In this document: positions 1-12,687 of the stretch, in pieces
Layout of the letters: each line of letters opens with the position of its first letter
Position numbering within the stretch: the first letter of the stretch is position 1
Source: Athripsodes cinereus
Lineage: Eukaryota; Arthropoda; Insecta; Trichoptera; Leptoceridae
Reading direction: 5' to 3'
Assembly (NCBI GenBank): GCA_947579605.1
Contig: OX388313.1
Location: forward strand, 1,426,001-1,490,000
Length of the DNA: 64,000 bases
Position numbers and translations under genes: made by a program
The notes under the pieces: generated by a model
The model's database searches: none
What the model was told of the DNA's origin: nothing
The model's input: only the letters and a program-made list of their open reading frames with translations

Positions 1-3000
1 CCAGGTGGGCAATATAAGCAGTAGTAGTAGCAGTGGAGCCAGCTGTACCAGTGCAGGGGGCACCTCTACCACTACAGCCCCCTCCCCACTCCCCCCTGCA
101 TTGCCTCCATTAGGGATGTTCAATCAGGAACCATTATACCAGTTCTATAATGCTGCCAAATTAGAGGTAATGAGATTAATGAAAAAAAAATCTATAAGTA
201 AGCAAATGTTAAGTTTTTTTTATTCCAAAGAAGTTATATCTGTTATTAATATTTTATTAACATTTTTCACACTTGTCACATAATTTCTATCCTTTTCTTC
301 ATTCTATCTTTGTGTTTTTTTGTCCTTATATTATTTTGCTTATTTTTAATTATAATTTTTCGCATAATGTAAAAAACTGGTTACAATGATCTCTTACCGC
401 AGATCTATAAAAAACTTGTCTTTTAAAAATTTTAGTTTACAACATTTACTGAAATTACAACAAAACATATATCAGAAAAAGTGTGTAGGCAAAAAACTAA
501 ATTTCCTTTATTCAACTTTACACTCAAATATTTAAAGAAATATTCAGATCAACATCACCAAATATGTGAAAAAATATATTTGAAGTTAATATTGATAGTG
601 GTATATTTAGTATACCCGCTGTATGTTTTATAAGTAAATTTAATTTCATTGCAGTCTGTTTGCCGAGACATTAGCAAAGACTCTGACTTGGAGTCTGATG
701 GATATGAAGAGATTGCTAACTTCAGAGAAGGAGCACAGAATTATGGCAGCAAAACTTATCAGAGACCTTCAGCTATGGCACTTATCAATCCACAGAAAGG
801 ACCTTCCAGGACACTCTGGTGTGAGATTCCTGAAGTCATTAACTCAAGGATTCTTGGTGAGTGATGAGACTTGGTGTAATCTATTTTATTTATTTCAAAC
901 AAAACTTTTCATACATGCATGTCGATTTCTCTTACTCAAAACACGACCGTCCTTGAGAATTTAATTCACGTGATCAAGCCACATGGTTCTCAGATGCCCG
1001 TGTTTCCTCATTTCCTCACACCTCTTCTTTCGGATAAATTTATCCTCTTCGTCATCGTTTCCTCATTCATTTGTTCCACATTTCCAAGTAACTTGTTTAC
1101 ATGCATTCTATCCACAACACTTCTCTTGTATCCTCTCATTCTTCTAATATCCTCATTCTATCACGCAACGTTTTACCAACTATTCTTCTCAATGATCATT
1201 TCCACTTTATTTATTACTCTTTCATTCTTCTTCAACCACATCCATGTTTCGCCCGTGTACATAAGTAACAGTACCAGAATGGTATTGTGAACTAGGGATG
1301 TTGCGAATATTCGCATCCGCAAATGCGGAGCTTCTGCATGTATTTGGACATCTGCATCCGCATCCGCAATAATCGATGCGGATGTTCATGCGGATGCGGA
1401 TGTAAGACAATTTGCGACAAGAAAGAAATGGGGCGGGGCCGGCGAATGGCGCGTGCCGTTCGCACTTGACATTAACCAATGTGAACGAAAAAATTGGTGA
1501 CAAGATCCGACGCGTTTTTATTTTTGCCGGTTTTATTTTATTTTTGCAAATAACAAAAAAGAAAAAAAATATTTCATCCATAAAAATCATAATACTTATT
1601 GTAGCAACAATTTCGTCACATATTTGACAGTGGGGCCAACCAACTAAGATAGTTCCTACTTTTTTTCGATAACATCCGCATCCGCATTCGCGGATGTCAG
1701 CCTTCAAAAATCCGCATCCGCATTCACATCCGCGGATGTGTAAAAATCGACATCCGCAACATCCCTGTTGTGAACCAGCATTTTGTGGTTTTGACAATAA
1801 TTATTGTATTTTCAAATATTATTTCATCATTTTCCAGATTCACTAGCAGCATCAAAGAAGAAATTACAAGAAGCCATGTTTGAGATAATAACCAGCGAAG
1901 CCTCATACCTCAACTCCTTAACAGTGTTAGAATCTCAGTTCATGTCGCATCCCACCTTCCTTGATAACTCCGTCATATCAGATGCGGACACTAAGAATCT
2001 CTTTGAGAATGTTGTGCCTGGTGAGATTAACACGCTATTTTTTTATTACAATCGCAATATATTCTTGTATTTAGTTTATTAATTCACCATTTGCTATATT
2101 TTTACATTAAAATATAGGTAGGTACTATACATTATAATAAATATTTGAAGTCTCAAATTTATTTTATAATCCACTGTATTGTGATTATTGTGCAACTTAA
2201 AGTTTCACCTGGTTAAGTAATTCAATGTATGAGTATAAAATGGCTTTATTTCATTACAATGTTCGTACGGAATTAGACAATCTTACACTCACACATTCAA
2301 CAATTATTACAAAGTAAGGAATTAGGTAATATTACAATTTTGTACTCAAAACATTTTGAAACTAAACAAAACAAATTGATCAATAATTAACGTGCTTATA
2401 TTTCTTTCAGTCAAACATTGTTCAGAACAGATGATGGCAGACTTAGAACAATGCTGGCAAGATAGTATTCTACTTCAAGGACTGTGCAAAATTATCAATC
2501 ATCATGCAGAGAAAAACTTCCACGTCTACGTCAAATACTGTGAATGCCAGGTGTTCTTAATCAAAGCTCTCAAGAAACTTAAACAAGACGACAAATTCAA
2601 CGATACAATATTACAGATACAGTCTAAACCTGCTTGCCAGGGTCTCTCGTTACATTCTTTCTTAATGTTACCCATGCAGCGCATCACCAGATTGCCTCTT
2701 CTGATGGATGCTGTTCTGAAGAACTTGGAAAAGTCTGACGATGAATATCAGGATTGTCTCAGCGCGTTGGCCATGCTCAATAATGTAAGACAAAAAACAT
2801 AACATTTGTGTATTTTTTGCATCAAAATTTTACCTGATTGTATCATTGTATTGATCTTCAGTACATAGTGCTATGACTTTTTTAATTTCAAACTAGATGT
2901 TCCTACTTGGCGTCGCCAGGGTGATTTAGATTTTTTTTTGTTATGGCAATACGTGACAGCGGAACTGTCATACAAATGTCACATTCATACAAAAATACAA

Positions 3001-6000
3001 TACCGATTTCCGACTTTTCCGTTGGATTTTCCAAAAATTTTCTTTCATGCAAACCGTTTCCTGATAATTACGAACACAACAAAAAAAGAATCAACCAATT
3101 CGGTTCAGCTGTTCTCAAGTTATGGGGTAACATACATGGTCAACTCATTTTTATTTATATAGGGAGAGTTCCAGAGTGCAAAATGAACTCCTTTTCATTT
3201 CATTTGTCACTCTAACTAAGACATTACACAAATTAAATGGGATTTTCTTAACAAAATTTTAAATATCTGGTATAAAGTGCCAACTAATAAAATAGGTGAT
3301 TATATAATTAAGCATTTATGTATTTTTTTTCAGGTTGTTTCTCAATGCAACGAAGGTGCCAGAAAAATGGAACGAGTTGAAGAGATGACAAACATAGCAC
3401 GCAAAATAGACTTCCCTCCAAATATCAAGAGGATTCCTATCATTACAAATTCAGAGATGAATCCAAACAAACTGCAAAGATGGCTGGTGAGGTCCGGGGA
3501 ACTAACACAACTCGTGTGGAGAGGAGATGAACAATCCAAACTCACATTTGGAAAGAAGTTTACCAAAATATCTCTACATCTTTTCTTATTCACCGACTTG
3601 CTTATTGTTACAAAGAGAAAAAGGTTTGTGACTTTATCTAAAATAGTTTATCCATCACTTTACACATTTTCAAAGATGGAACAAAACATTTTTAACAATT
3701 ACTGTTATAGTTAAACATGTCTGTCATAGAAAATCTATTTTGTGTGGTTGAATTATCTTTTATTTTTGATTCACATTATAAAGGAGGTAGTCAACGGATT
3801 TACTAGTATAAATTGTCTTGTGCAGAATCCGCGAAATAAAATAGACTTCTTTTTTCTGTGTATTCTTGATCTTAGAATAAGTAATTGAAACATTTTTAAA
3901 ATGAACAAACATTTACAGTGAGGAGTCATACATGGTTGTAGACTATTGCAAGAGATCTCTCTTGGAACTGACTAGCAATGATATGATTGGACAGGCTCCA
4001 GTCAAGGAAACGGCTGGAAAACACGTTATGCTGCTCACCATGCTGGAAAACTCTGAGAATAAGACTGTGGAAATGGTAGGAATGATTGTTGCAATCATTT
4101 ATTTCATTCCTAATTCCTTTTTCTTTCTTTTGTAAATACAGTGCAAAATAATTTTTCTTGTACTTAGTGATTTTATGCTACCTTTTTGAGGATGTTATGA
4201 AAAGATATGATTTCTTTACCATAGAACCACTCTGAATAGAGGCTTGTTGACTAATGCAATATGTTCCATTTTCTATTGTTATTGGTAAAAGAATAGAATG
4301 TTTAAAAGAAGTTTTTTCAGTGGGATATTGACACGCTGTTTATGTATTTAGCATTAAATAATGATGTAAAATATTGAATAACAAATTTATCTGTAAATTC
4401 CTATGAATTATAACAATGTCCCAATTATCTTCCTGAAGATATGTAGAAGCATTTTTGATAACCATAAAGAAAATTATATGTATTTTGGAGACAAATTTTA
4501 AGTGGCCATTTTATATTTTTCTTAATATTTGTTCATTCTATGTTTAGCTTCTGTCTTGTGTGAGTGAGTCAGACAGGCAACGCTGGATGGAAGCTTGTAT
4601 GCCACCTCCATCAGACAATCCCAATGAAACCATCTACGAAGGATGGGACTGTCCGCAAGTGGCTGCCATGTACTCCTATCAGACTACACAACCAGATGAA
4701 CTAAATCTGCAGCAAGGAGATATTGTGAATGTGACCAAGAAGATGGCAGATGGTTAGTACACTCGACTCTAAACTCAAACTCATCATAAATCTAACATCT
4801 CACATACACATTCATCATGTAATAACAGCTTATCCAGAACAACATCTCAGTATGAATTGTAACCAAGTCTTCACTAGTATTAATGTTAACACTGCTTTTA
4901 GTGTACTTTGATTCTTTTGAGAACCTCTCAATATATTTTTTATATATTGTCGGTAGATTCATGAAACTTCCTATGTGCATTTAACAAAATTTTACAGCGG
5001 ATAAAAAAAAACTGTTTTGCTGGATGATCTTTTCTATGTATCTATTCTTTACATGGTAGGTGTCTAAGAAATTATATAGTAAATTGAATTTCCAGGCATG
5101 ATACGAAAAATTTCACATATATTTTTTTAAGTGCATGTGAATTTTCACAATTTTTATCCAAGGAAAAGTAACATGTGATTAAATTTCTCTCTATAACACT
5201 TTTCGTGGATATCTCAGCATAAAGGTCATTGCACAAAATTATGTGTACATTAGTAATGTTGTCATGTCTTTTTTTCTATTGTATACTATTTTTGTGCAAT
5301 AAAGATTTTTTATTATTATTATTAAATCATTAAATACAGCTTGAAGAGAAGAATAATTTGGTATCAATCTCATTTTTGATAAAAGGTTTCATGGATCCAC
5401 CCACAATATTTTTTATAGTTCATTATTTTTAGAGAATCATAAAATCAAAATAACCTTATCAGCATATAAAACTTCTTCAATTTTATTTTGTTTAATCTAG
5501 TCCATGGAGTTCTCAACAATTGCTGTTTGTGTTTTTACACTTCAAAAGATTCATGATTTTCTCTAATGATCCAACATTGAGTACAAATTTAATTAAACAT
5601 TTTTCTACAAAATTTATTTATTTATTTATTCTTTATATCTTTTATCTTATTGATTACAAACAATTGCATAAAAGGTATACATTCAAATTAAATACAATCA
5701 ATATACAGAGGGCAAGTTGATCACAAAGGTGCGATCTCTTCCAACTAACCCAACTCCAATTTAGATTCTGTACAACTTAGTATAGACTTTACCGGTTACA
5801 ATTCTATTCACAACCCAATATCACATCATCAAACTAAATATCATCCGTCATCTGTAAAAAAAAAACACTAACTGAATTTCATTATTCATCTTAAATTTAG
5901 TTTGTTTTAGTAGGATTAACATATTATTTAAATAGAAGTATTAAAATTAAAACTAATTAATCTCATTCAACTACATATTATAATTATTAGAAATAATTTT

Positions 6001-9000
6001 ATGTTTATATACATAGTTTAGAGTAACATTCTAACTACCATTCGCCATCTTCTTGGTTCTTTACTAAAATTTTAATTTATTAATGTTTTTTTTTGTTGTT
6101 TTTCTTATTTTTTTTATTTTATTGTAAGTCTTTGGTCGTATCTCACAGAAATTTAAAAAACTTTTGTCGAATAATCAAAATGGGTTATGCGATATGGGCA
6201 AAAATTTGACACTAATTTCAATGGTGTATTACGATATTTAAAATATTGCAAATTTTGGTCACCTGTTTGGCTATAGGTATACCAATTCTTTGGCGTTCAC
6301 CTTTATGAATTTAAAGGATATCCAAAAGAAAAGAGTGAATAGGTGGCTTGGCCAAAAAGAGCTTGTTTATCAGAAGGAATATTTTGTATACTAATTTCTC
6401 ATCAAAATTCTAGATTATTCCTCGTATCAGGTTGAGGACCTGATAGGAGGAATTATGGAATCAGGTTTCTTAGAAATGAGAGATTTGAGTGTTTTGTACT
6501 TACATGTATTCAAACGATCACAGATTACAATTAAATATTGATAATTAATAAATACTTAGAAAGTTTGTCAATAAAGATGGCGATGTATAAGATTCGCCTA
6601 TGAAAAAAGTTAATGTAAGAAAGACACAAGTAATATGTATCTGCACATCGCGGGTGGCAGGAGACGACTAATTAGTCGGTGCTCCAACCGCGGTTCGCCG
6701 CTGCGCGACGGTGCGCTGCGCCTGCGCATGGGTGTGCGGCGGAGTATTCTGGAATCTTCGAGACCGCCACACAAATCTATGTAATATTTACTCATTAATG
6801 GATAAATCCTTTTATTACACTCAGAAGAATAGTAATTAATATGTTATATTATATTATTGAAACAATTTGATTACAGTACAAAGAAGCCTATTAATTCATA
6901 ATTATTACTAGAAATTATTCAAACATGTAAGGCAAACATCGGGAACATATAACTTAAAATCAGCAAAAACGAGATGTCTATTTCCAATATTGAACCTACG
7001 AAAATATTTTAAAATAAAAATACTGAAACCAAAATTTTTAATACAGTTGTGAAAATATTTTCCAAACTTGTTAGAAATTTGCAAACTCCTTATGACCCGT
7101 TTTGAATGTACAACAGTAGTGTAAGGTTCTTATTTTGATTTTTTTAATTTTATCAACATTTTGTACACAAAATAAAGCAATTTTTGTGAGGTATGAACAA
7201 GATTCGGTTGTTGTATTTTATTGTAAATATATTTTATGCATTTTCTTAATTCATCGATTTCAATATTTTGTTTGTGAATGATTTTATGTAATTTTGAATA
7301 TTTCAAACGCTTTTAAAATTTGTAGCAATTTTGATTCAATTAAATTTATGTATTTCTTATTGATTCTTGTACTGCTTACTCTTATAATCTTATATTGTTG
7401 TATTGTGTTTAACATTGCATGTCATTAACTGTTTTCATTCATTGTATTCCTATATATGGAGAGAAAAATCCAAACTTATTGCTGATCAATCCACCGGATT
7501 GCAACCTACTACATACATATCGTCACACCCAAAATGTAACGTCGCATCTGCAAAATTGTCATTTTACACGAGAACCAAGTAAAGGGGAGTAAACACATAA
7601 TTTTATTATGAATAGTAAAAAGAACTTTTTTCTAATCACCTGATGATGGAGTCGAGAGTCTGCGAATACTAGTACGCATAGTTAATAAAAGTCATTTGGA
7701 AGTTAACTACATATTGTGTTTTTTCCAATTTTATTTTTATTTGCTAATGTTGTTTTTTTTTGTGCAATAAAGATTTTTATTATTATTATTAAATTGAAGT
7801 GATCTTATTATAAAATAAGGGATATATAAGAAAATTCTATTATTATATATGTAAAAAAGGGATTTTTGTAAAATCTGTAGATGGACGTTACAATTTGACA
7901 TGGCGATTTATTCGTATATGTTCAGAGAGGTGCCAAGGATTTTTTAAGAGGAAGTATTTTAGCTCAGTTTAGAGCAGTAAGAGGGAGATCTTTCAGCATT
8001 TTCTGTGATGCCTTTTTTTACCATGTATTAGATCTGACTTTTTACGTTTCAATGGTATTGTACCATACATATTCATGTGTAACATTTTATACTGCTGTTT
8101 GATAGCTTTTAGGAGGAAGGCAATTGTCCCTTTCCGGGCACATTCTTATTCATTTATAAAACTCCATGTAGTTACTAAATTATTATTTTTTTACTAAAAT
8201 ATTATATCATACTAACATACATACCACTTTGAATTTTATTGATAATGCTCTCTTAATTTTAGTTTTATTAGTACTTTATATTGTTAATCTTATTAATAAT
8301 GTTATACAGCTGATTCTTTAGTGATGAATTACAAACATGTAGCATATGGATCAACTTTGGTTTGAACCATAACTTTGGTTTAAGAACAACAAGTTGACTC
8401 CAAGATTAAACAATATCATAATATCATCTATGTTTTTTTAGACATTTTGAATGTTTTTAGAGGAGCATCCTACAATGCACTTGTGTCACAATTGATTTTA
8501 GTAAACTGTTGCCATTACAGTATTGTTTCACTTGTCAATGGTAACGGTTTGCTGAAATTGATTGCGATCTTTATACAATCAAGTAACAGAAGCGCATTGT
8601 GGGATACTCCTTTAAAAACATTCAAAATAAACAATTTCAGTTTGAAAAATACTTTTGTACGTCTTATAATCAGGATCCAAAGTTAATATAATAGATTGTA
8701 TTGTAAAGGTGGAGTGGGTAGGTTAAATTTGTAACCAAAGGGTTGATTGTATAATAAAAACATTATGATATAAGTAATACTCACACTAATGTAACATTTG
8801 TATAATCCATTCATAGTTCTAACATAATTAGGTAATAAATCTGCATGTCGGAGTAAAGCTACACCTTGTCAAGGAGTAACAAAAATAGCATAGAAAATAA
8901 AAGTGTAAAAATCAAGACACAATAAAATATATAGACACATACATTTTTTTCTTCAGTACTAAAAGGATGTAGAGAAAGGGTGGCCAACCCGCGGCCCGTT

Positions 9001-9754
9001 GGTTGTTAATGTGCGGCTTGCGAAGCATATGCACACTTTTTTTAATAATAGTCGGTACAAGTACCCGTTACTTTTTTGAAATAGGTATTTTGAGAAAATA
9101 TTCTTAAAGAAAACCGAGGAGTTTTGAAACATTTCAAATTCCTATATTTTGAAAACTTTACGACGGGGGGGGGGGGGGGTAGAAATTTTAAAAATTATCA
9201 AATGTTCCATATATGGAGTATATTGTTGTGCGGCCCGGTAGAAAATTTCATTCTGAAATTTGACCCGGCTGCTGAAAAGGTCAAAAAGAAAACCCATGAT
9301 GTAGAGGGTCCCTGTAGTTCCATGTCATTACCATTTGAAATAAGAATTGAGTGTAAAAAGTGCTACAACACTATTATGTTCATGTGTCCTTTTGGCCAAA
9401 AATTGGTGTAGTGTAATTTTCCTCGGACATGCAGACATTAGAAGAGTAAGATAATATATAATCCGTCCGTGTATACTAACAGTTAATATAAATATTATAT
9501 GTTATGCATAATTTAATAATAGTTTTGTTATTTGGGTTGCACTATTTTGTGTGTTGTATGTATTGTGTATATAATGATGGCATGTTATTTCAGGATGGTA
9601 TCACGGAGAACGTACGAGAGACGGTGAGAAAGGATGGTTCCCAGGGAACTATACAGTAGAGATAGCCTCGCAACATGTTAGAGCTAAGAATCTCAGACAG
9701 AGATATCGCTTACTAGCGCTTACTGGAACGTATCTCGGTCAAAAAAAGAAATAA
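1..9754 (+). CDS. Exn: Ephexin-type Rho guanine-nucleotide exchange factor, C-terminal part (exons in window)
   Basis: Exons read at 2-166, 655-856, 1838-2020, 2411-2784, 3334-3623, 3919-4075, 4548-4752 and 9594-9754. All have GT-AG borders and matching phases, giving about 577 residues to the TAA at 9752-9754. The 5' end lies off the window. Order: a Ser/Thr/Pro-rich stretch, then QEPLYQFYNAAKLE and the acidic SDLESDGYEEI region. A DH domain follows at about residues 128-315 (EAMFEIITSEASYLNSL; LPMQRITRLPLL). Next are a PH domain at about 340-470 (LHLFLFTDLLIVTKRKR) and an SH3 domain at about 490-560 (MYSYQTTQPDELNLQQGD; GWFPGNYTVEI), split by the last intron. Ephexins activate Rho GTPases downstream of Eph receptors and act in synaptic homeostasis; that role is family knowledge. 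The protein ends GTYLGQKKK shortly after the SH3. Introns 2, 4 and 7 carry transposon fragments. Confidence 0.93.
167..654 (+). other. Ephexin intron 1
   Basis: AT-rich intron between a GTAATG donor and a TTGCAG acceptor. I see no repeat or gene in it. Confidence 0.8.
905..1790 (-). mobile_element. RTE-like LINE 3' fragment, split by a hAT MITE
   Basis: The sequence at about 905-1284, resuming at 1776-1790, matches the minus-strand LINE at 36.9-38.0 kb. Both share the GTCCTTGAGAATTT..CACGTGATCAAGCCAC stretch and the GGTATTGTG..CCAGCATTTT stretch. It is an old, 5'-truncated copy in ephexin intron 2, antisense to the gene. The hAT element at 1293-1767 inserted into it. Confidence 0.75.
1285..1775. 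mobile_element. Non-autonomous hAT element (MITE) with exact 8-bp TSD
   Basis: Element 1293-1767, with terminal inverted repeats TAGGGATGTTGCG and CGCAACATCCCTG. It is flanked by the exact 8-bp duplication TTGTGAAC at 1285-1292 and 1768-1775. The subterminal regions are rich in repeats of GCATCCGC and its complement, which make long spurious ORFs. An 8-bp TSD and TAGGG/CAGGG ends are typical of hAT transposons. It encodes nothing recognisable. Confidence 0.88.
2885..3170. repeat. Interspersed-repeat fragment in ephexin intron 4
   Basis: The stretch from GGCGTCGCCAGGGTG to AATTCGGTTCAGCTGTTCTC resembles the 3' untranslated tails of dispersed insect retroelements. I see no ends or target duplication. 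The family is not identified. Confidence 0.35.
5610..5757 (-). repeat. LINE/SINE-type tail, copy 1
   Basis: Begins with repeated TTTA units and continues through AAAAGGTATACATTCAAATT and GCGATCTCTTCCAACTAACCCAA. The same sequence recurs at 26209-26347. In the minus-strand sense it ends in an A/T-rich simple tail, as a non-LTR retroelement 3' end would. The parent family is not identified. Confidence 0.65.
6640..6775. promoter_or_regulatory. GC-rich patch with perfect three-unit heat-shock-element motif
   Basis: An isolated GC-rich island within an AT-rich intron. At 6747-6759 it has TTCTGGAATCTTC, an exact match to the nTTCnnGAAnnTTCn heat-shock-factor consensus. Just upstream is a CCTGCGCATGG element resembling an NRF-1-type palindrome. 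No ORF of known family is present. It may be an enhancer, an internal promoter or a fragment of a mobile element. Confidence 0.35.
8985..9290. mobile_element. hAT-like MITE fragment (GGGTGGCCAACC end) carrying the shared core
   Basis: Begins GGGTGGCCAACC and ends in GACCCGGCTGCTGAAAAGGTC. The other copy, at 17817-18090, lies in the opposite orientation and reads GGGTGGCCAACCTTTTCAG. The interior contains the core module AAAACCGAGGAGTTTT and a G-run of about 15, also seen in four other elements here. The last few bases of the right inverted repeat seem to be lost, and I find no clean target duplication. Confidence 0.6.
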
Positions 9755-10202
9755 TAATAACTTTTACTGCTCTATGTTGTCATAATAACAATTATTGAAA
9801 ATTACTCGAATATAACCAGAAATAAGAGAAAACAATACAACTATGCTAAAAAAATATTGAATTATGTGGCTCTGTACATTTCAAAAAAAAAATTTCAACA
9901 CCTGCTCTGTAGTTTAAAAGAGAATAATACAGAGAAGTTTTAAGGAGATTTGAAGAAGTCAATCTCTTTTTAGAATATCTTTAAATGCGACCTAAACATG
10001 AATTAATTTTTTCATACACCCGTTCTCGGGACATTGTGTAAGATTTTGGATATGACACAATAGAAAAATCAATTGATATAATTATAGGGAACCAGATACG
10101 GTGCTTGCTTTAGTAAAGGCAGACAGAGAACCACAAACAACTCGAGTTCTTGACAAATAAAACCACGGACAAAAACTTTTGACATTTATTTGTCATAACT
10201 AG

Positions 10203-10282
10203 ATAACTTTATAACTGGCACAAATCGTCCCACAAGGGACGGGTTGCCGTAATCTTATAAATAATAATAAATAACTTTATAA
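10203..10282 (+). mobile_element. 56-bp retroelement tail insertion with 12-bp TSD
   Basis: The direct repeat ATAACTTTATAA at 10203-10214 and 10271-10282 brackets a 56-bp insert. The insert contains CAAGGGACGGGTTGCCG and ends in AATAATAATAA. That is the signature of a severely 5'-truncated non-LTR retroelement: only the 3' end plus a simple-repeat tail was copied in. Confidence 0.6.
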
Positions 10283-11799
10283 TGGGCCACCTGTAGATTT
10301 TTTTATTACACCAAATTGCAAATTAGTATGAAAAAAACACAACCACAATTTATTTTAATTTTTCTTGCACTATTTTCTCAGATATTAACTTTTAAAAATT
10401 GGATTTTCTCAGAAAAAACGATATGGCGGCACTGTGACGTCACGGAATCCTGTGAATCATAAAAACTTTCACACCACAGATTATAATCTCATACACACAT
10501 GGGACTCCATGACGTCATCTGCTGTCAAAAGCCATTTAGATTGTTTTGTGAAACGTCAAAAATTTTGGATTTAATTTTAGGAAATTCTCCATAGATATTC
10601 AAAAAATTTTAACTGACATATTCGTGTTTTCTGACCTGAAATTTACTTAATTCAATCATTTTTATTAAAATCCCCCACGACTGCAAGTGGCCCATTCTAT
10701 TTGTCATAACTAGAGCACCATTAGGGAGTCCATATGAAGTTTTTTAATTAAAATTGTGAATAAAATCACTGTGCATGTAATGCCTATCACACTTTTGTTT
10801 TGAATACAATAATCCTGTTATATTCATGTAATTAATTTTAATTGTTATGTGCTAATTATTAAATATACTGTGATCAAACTATTTTGTATTGTTTTTATTA
10901 TTTTACAAGTCAATTATGAACTGTTTATTGTATGTAAATGTATATTATACGTTGTCCATATAATCAAGATTTATATAATGTAACGTTTTGTATAAAACTG
11001 TATTGTTCATATATTATTATTTAATATTTTTAATGTGTATAAGATTAGGTATTATTTTATTATACTCATTTTAATTATTTTGTTTGTGAATATTAAAAGA
11101 CAAAATTTTAAGTATATTTTTCCACTTACCTTTGTTTTTTTAGTTATTTATTGTATTACAAATTTAGTTTAATCTTTGTCGTACTAACAACACAGTCTAT
11201 TTATTTATTTGCTCAAGAGATTGAAATTAAACAAGAGATAAAATCAAAATGATCTTAAACCCATTGTAATATTTCTTAATAAGTCTTTTTGTTTTTGAAT
11301 AAGTTTATTTTGTCCACAATATTTTCATTCTGTATATATTTTGCGAAATTGTTAACCTCCATTTAAAATCCAATTTCAAAAGGGTCATCAATATAGTTTT
11401 CGAAAAGGGAACAACTTTCGAAAACATGATCTTAAGTCATAGATTAATTCTGTGACAATATTTATATTTGCCTTTAGCCATCAGTGTAGAAAGCAATATC
11501 AGTGTTGCCACAAATAACACGTATTTTACAAAAATTCTTTACTTGGAATTTATCAAAACTTTTTGTTTTTAATTTTGCCGTCTCCATTTTACAAAGTTAT
11601 TTATCTATTTTGTTATTTTTTTTTTATGTTATTTTGTAACAATTATATTTATTTCTAGATTTTTACTTGAGACTGTACTTTAATCATAGTTAAAAGAATA
11701 CATGTTGCAATGTACATTCTCTACATTCTCTAGATTTGTAACAAAATAAAATAAAGTAGAATATACAATATGAATTTTCGTAGTAGAAATTATATTATT

Positions 11800-11837
11800 T
11801 TCTGTGTACTATACTATACTATACTATTCTGTGTACT
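11800..11837 (-). mobile_element. Tail-only LINE insertion with 11-bp TSD
   Basis: TTCTGTGTACT at 11800-11810 and 11827-11837 flanks only ATACTATACTATACTA. That simple repeat is the tail of the RTE-like LINE at 36900-38041, in the same minus orientation. The insertion therefore seems to consist of the tail alone. Confidence 0.55.
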
Positions 11838-12117
11838 TAGAAATAAAACAATCAATGTTATAATAACCATTTTTATTATTAACAAATGTTATACAAAAAA
11901 TAAAAATAATATTTTCTTATAAAATAAAGTACGAATTATAATAATAATCTTCATATATTTTTTAATTTATTTCATTATTTAAGTACATATTATGAATAAA
12001 TAAGTAATTGTGACAAATGCAATGACATAATTGTTCTTTAAGTCCAATTCCGTGCCTAACTGCAGATGGTGTATAGCATTTGATCATGTAACAATGGCTA
12101 ACGCCAATATTATGCAC

Positions 12118-12687
12118 TACAGTGAAACCTCTATCTATCGTTTTTGAAGGGACCTATTGAAATAAACTATGGATGCGGGAAAACAATGAATGCGGGAGTA
12201 TAGAAGAAATCACATTAATATGTATTTTAATGTTTAATATGTAGGTACATACGAGTAGGTATATAGGTTTTATAAAAATGATACATGTTTCAAAAGTTAT
12301 TTATCAATTTGTTGAAATAAAAAAATATAGTAACAAAATAAAAAAGAAAGCTGCATGGAGAGCAAAATCATACTTTATACTGTATGTAATCTTTCATCGT
12401 GATTTACTTTTTTGCTTTTTTATTGTACCTATTGACGTACTATCATAAAAGACAGCCGACAGAATCAACAAACTGTTCTTTCTTTCTTGCTCGCTTTCCA
12501 ATGTTTTTATACATATATACGATTTTTTGTGTAATTTAAACGGTCAATGCGATAAAATCATATAGAGAAACGATGGATGCGATATATTTTTACGTGTTTT
12601 GTATGAAACTAATTCGGAACTGTAAAAAATAACGACAAATACGGGAAAACAATTATTCGAGGAACGATAGATAGAGGTTTCACTGTA
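12118..12687. mobile_element. Tigger/pogo-like MITE with TA duplication
   Basis: Element 12120-12685, with inverted repeats CAGTGAAACCTCTATCTATC and GATAGATAGAGGTTTCACTG. A TA dinucleotide lies on both sides (12118-12119 and 12686-12687). Termini beginning CAGTGAAACC and a TA target are typical of the pogo/Tigger branch of Tc1/mariner. Length is 566 bp with no transposase ORF. Confidence 0.85.

Larger units (their letters stand above)
4753..9593 (+). other. Ephexin intron 7 (4.8 kb)
   Basis: Long AT-rich intron that separates the two halves of the SH3 domain. It holds two LINE-type tails, GTGCAATAAAGATTTTT followed by TTATTATTA repeats, near 5296-5325 and 7764-7792. It also holds an A/T-tailed repeat (5610-5757), a GC-rich patch with a heat-shock-element-like motif (6640-6775) and a hAT-like repeat (8985-9290). 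I see no conserved exon in the remainder. Confidence 0.75.
9755..12117 (+). other. Ephexin 3' UTR and intergenic region
   Basis: AT-rich, with many possible AATAAA sites after the stop codon, so the cleavage site cannot be chosen. It contains a tiny retroelement tail insertion (10203-10282), a possible MITE with TGGGCCAC ends (10283-10697) and a tail-only LINE insertion (11800-11837). No gene recognised. Confidence 0.6.

Noticed and set aside
1222..1797. A 191-codon minus-strand ORF rich in Cys and Gly
   Set aside because: It is translation of the GGATGCGGATGC-type subterminal repeats of the hAT MITE 1293-1767 and crosses both element borders.
9170..9180. Long G-run as a G-quadruplex or regulatory site
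   Set aside because: It is the variable homopolymer of the shared MITE core, also present as C-runs at 17940 and 20032.
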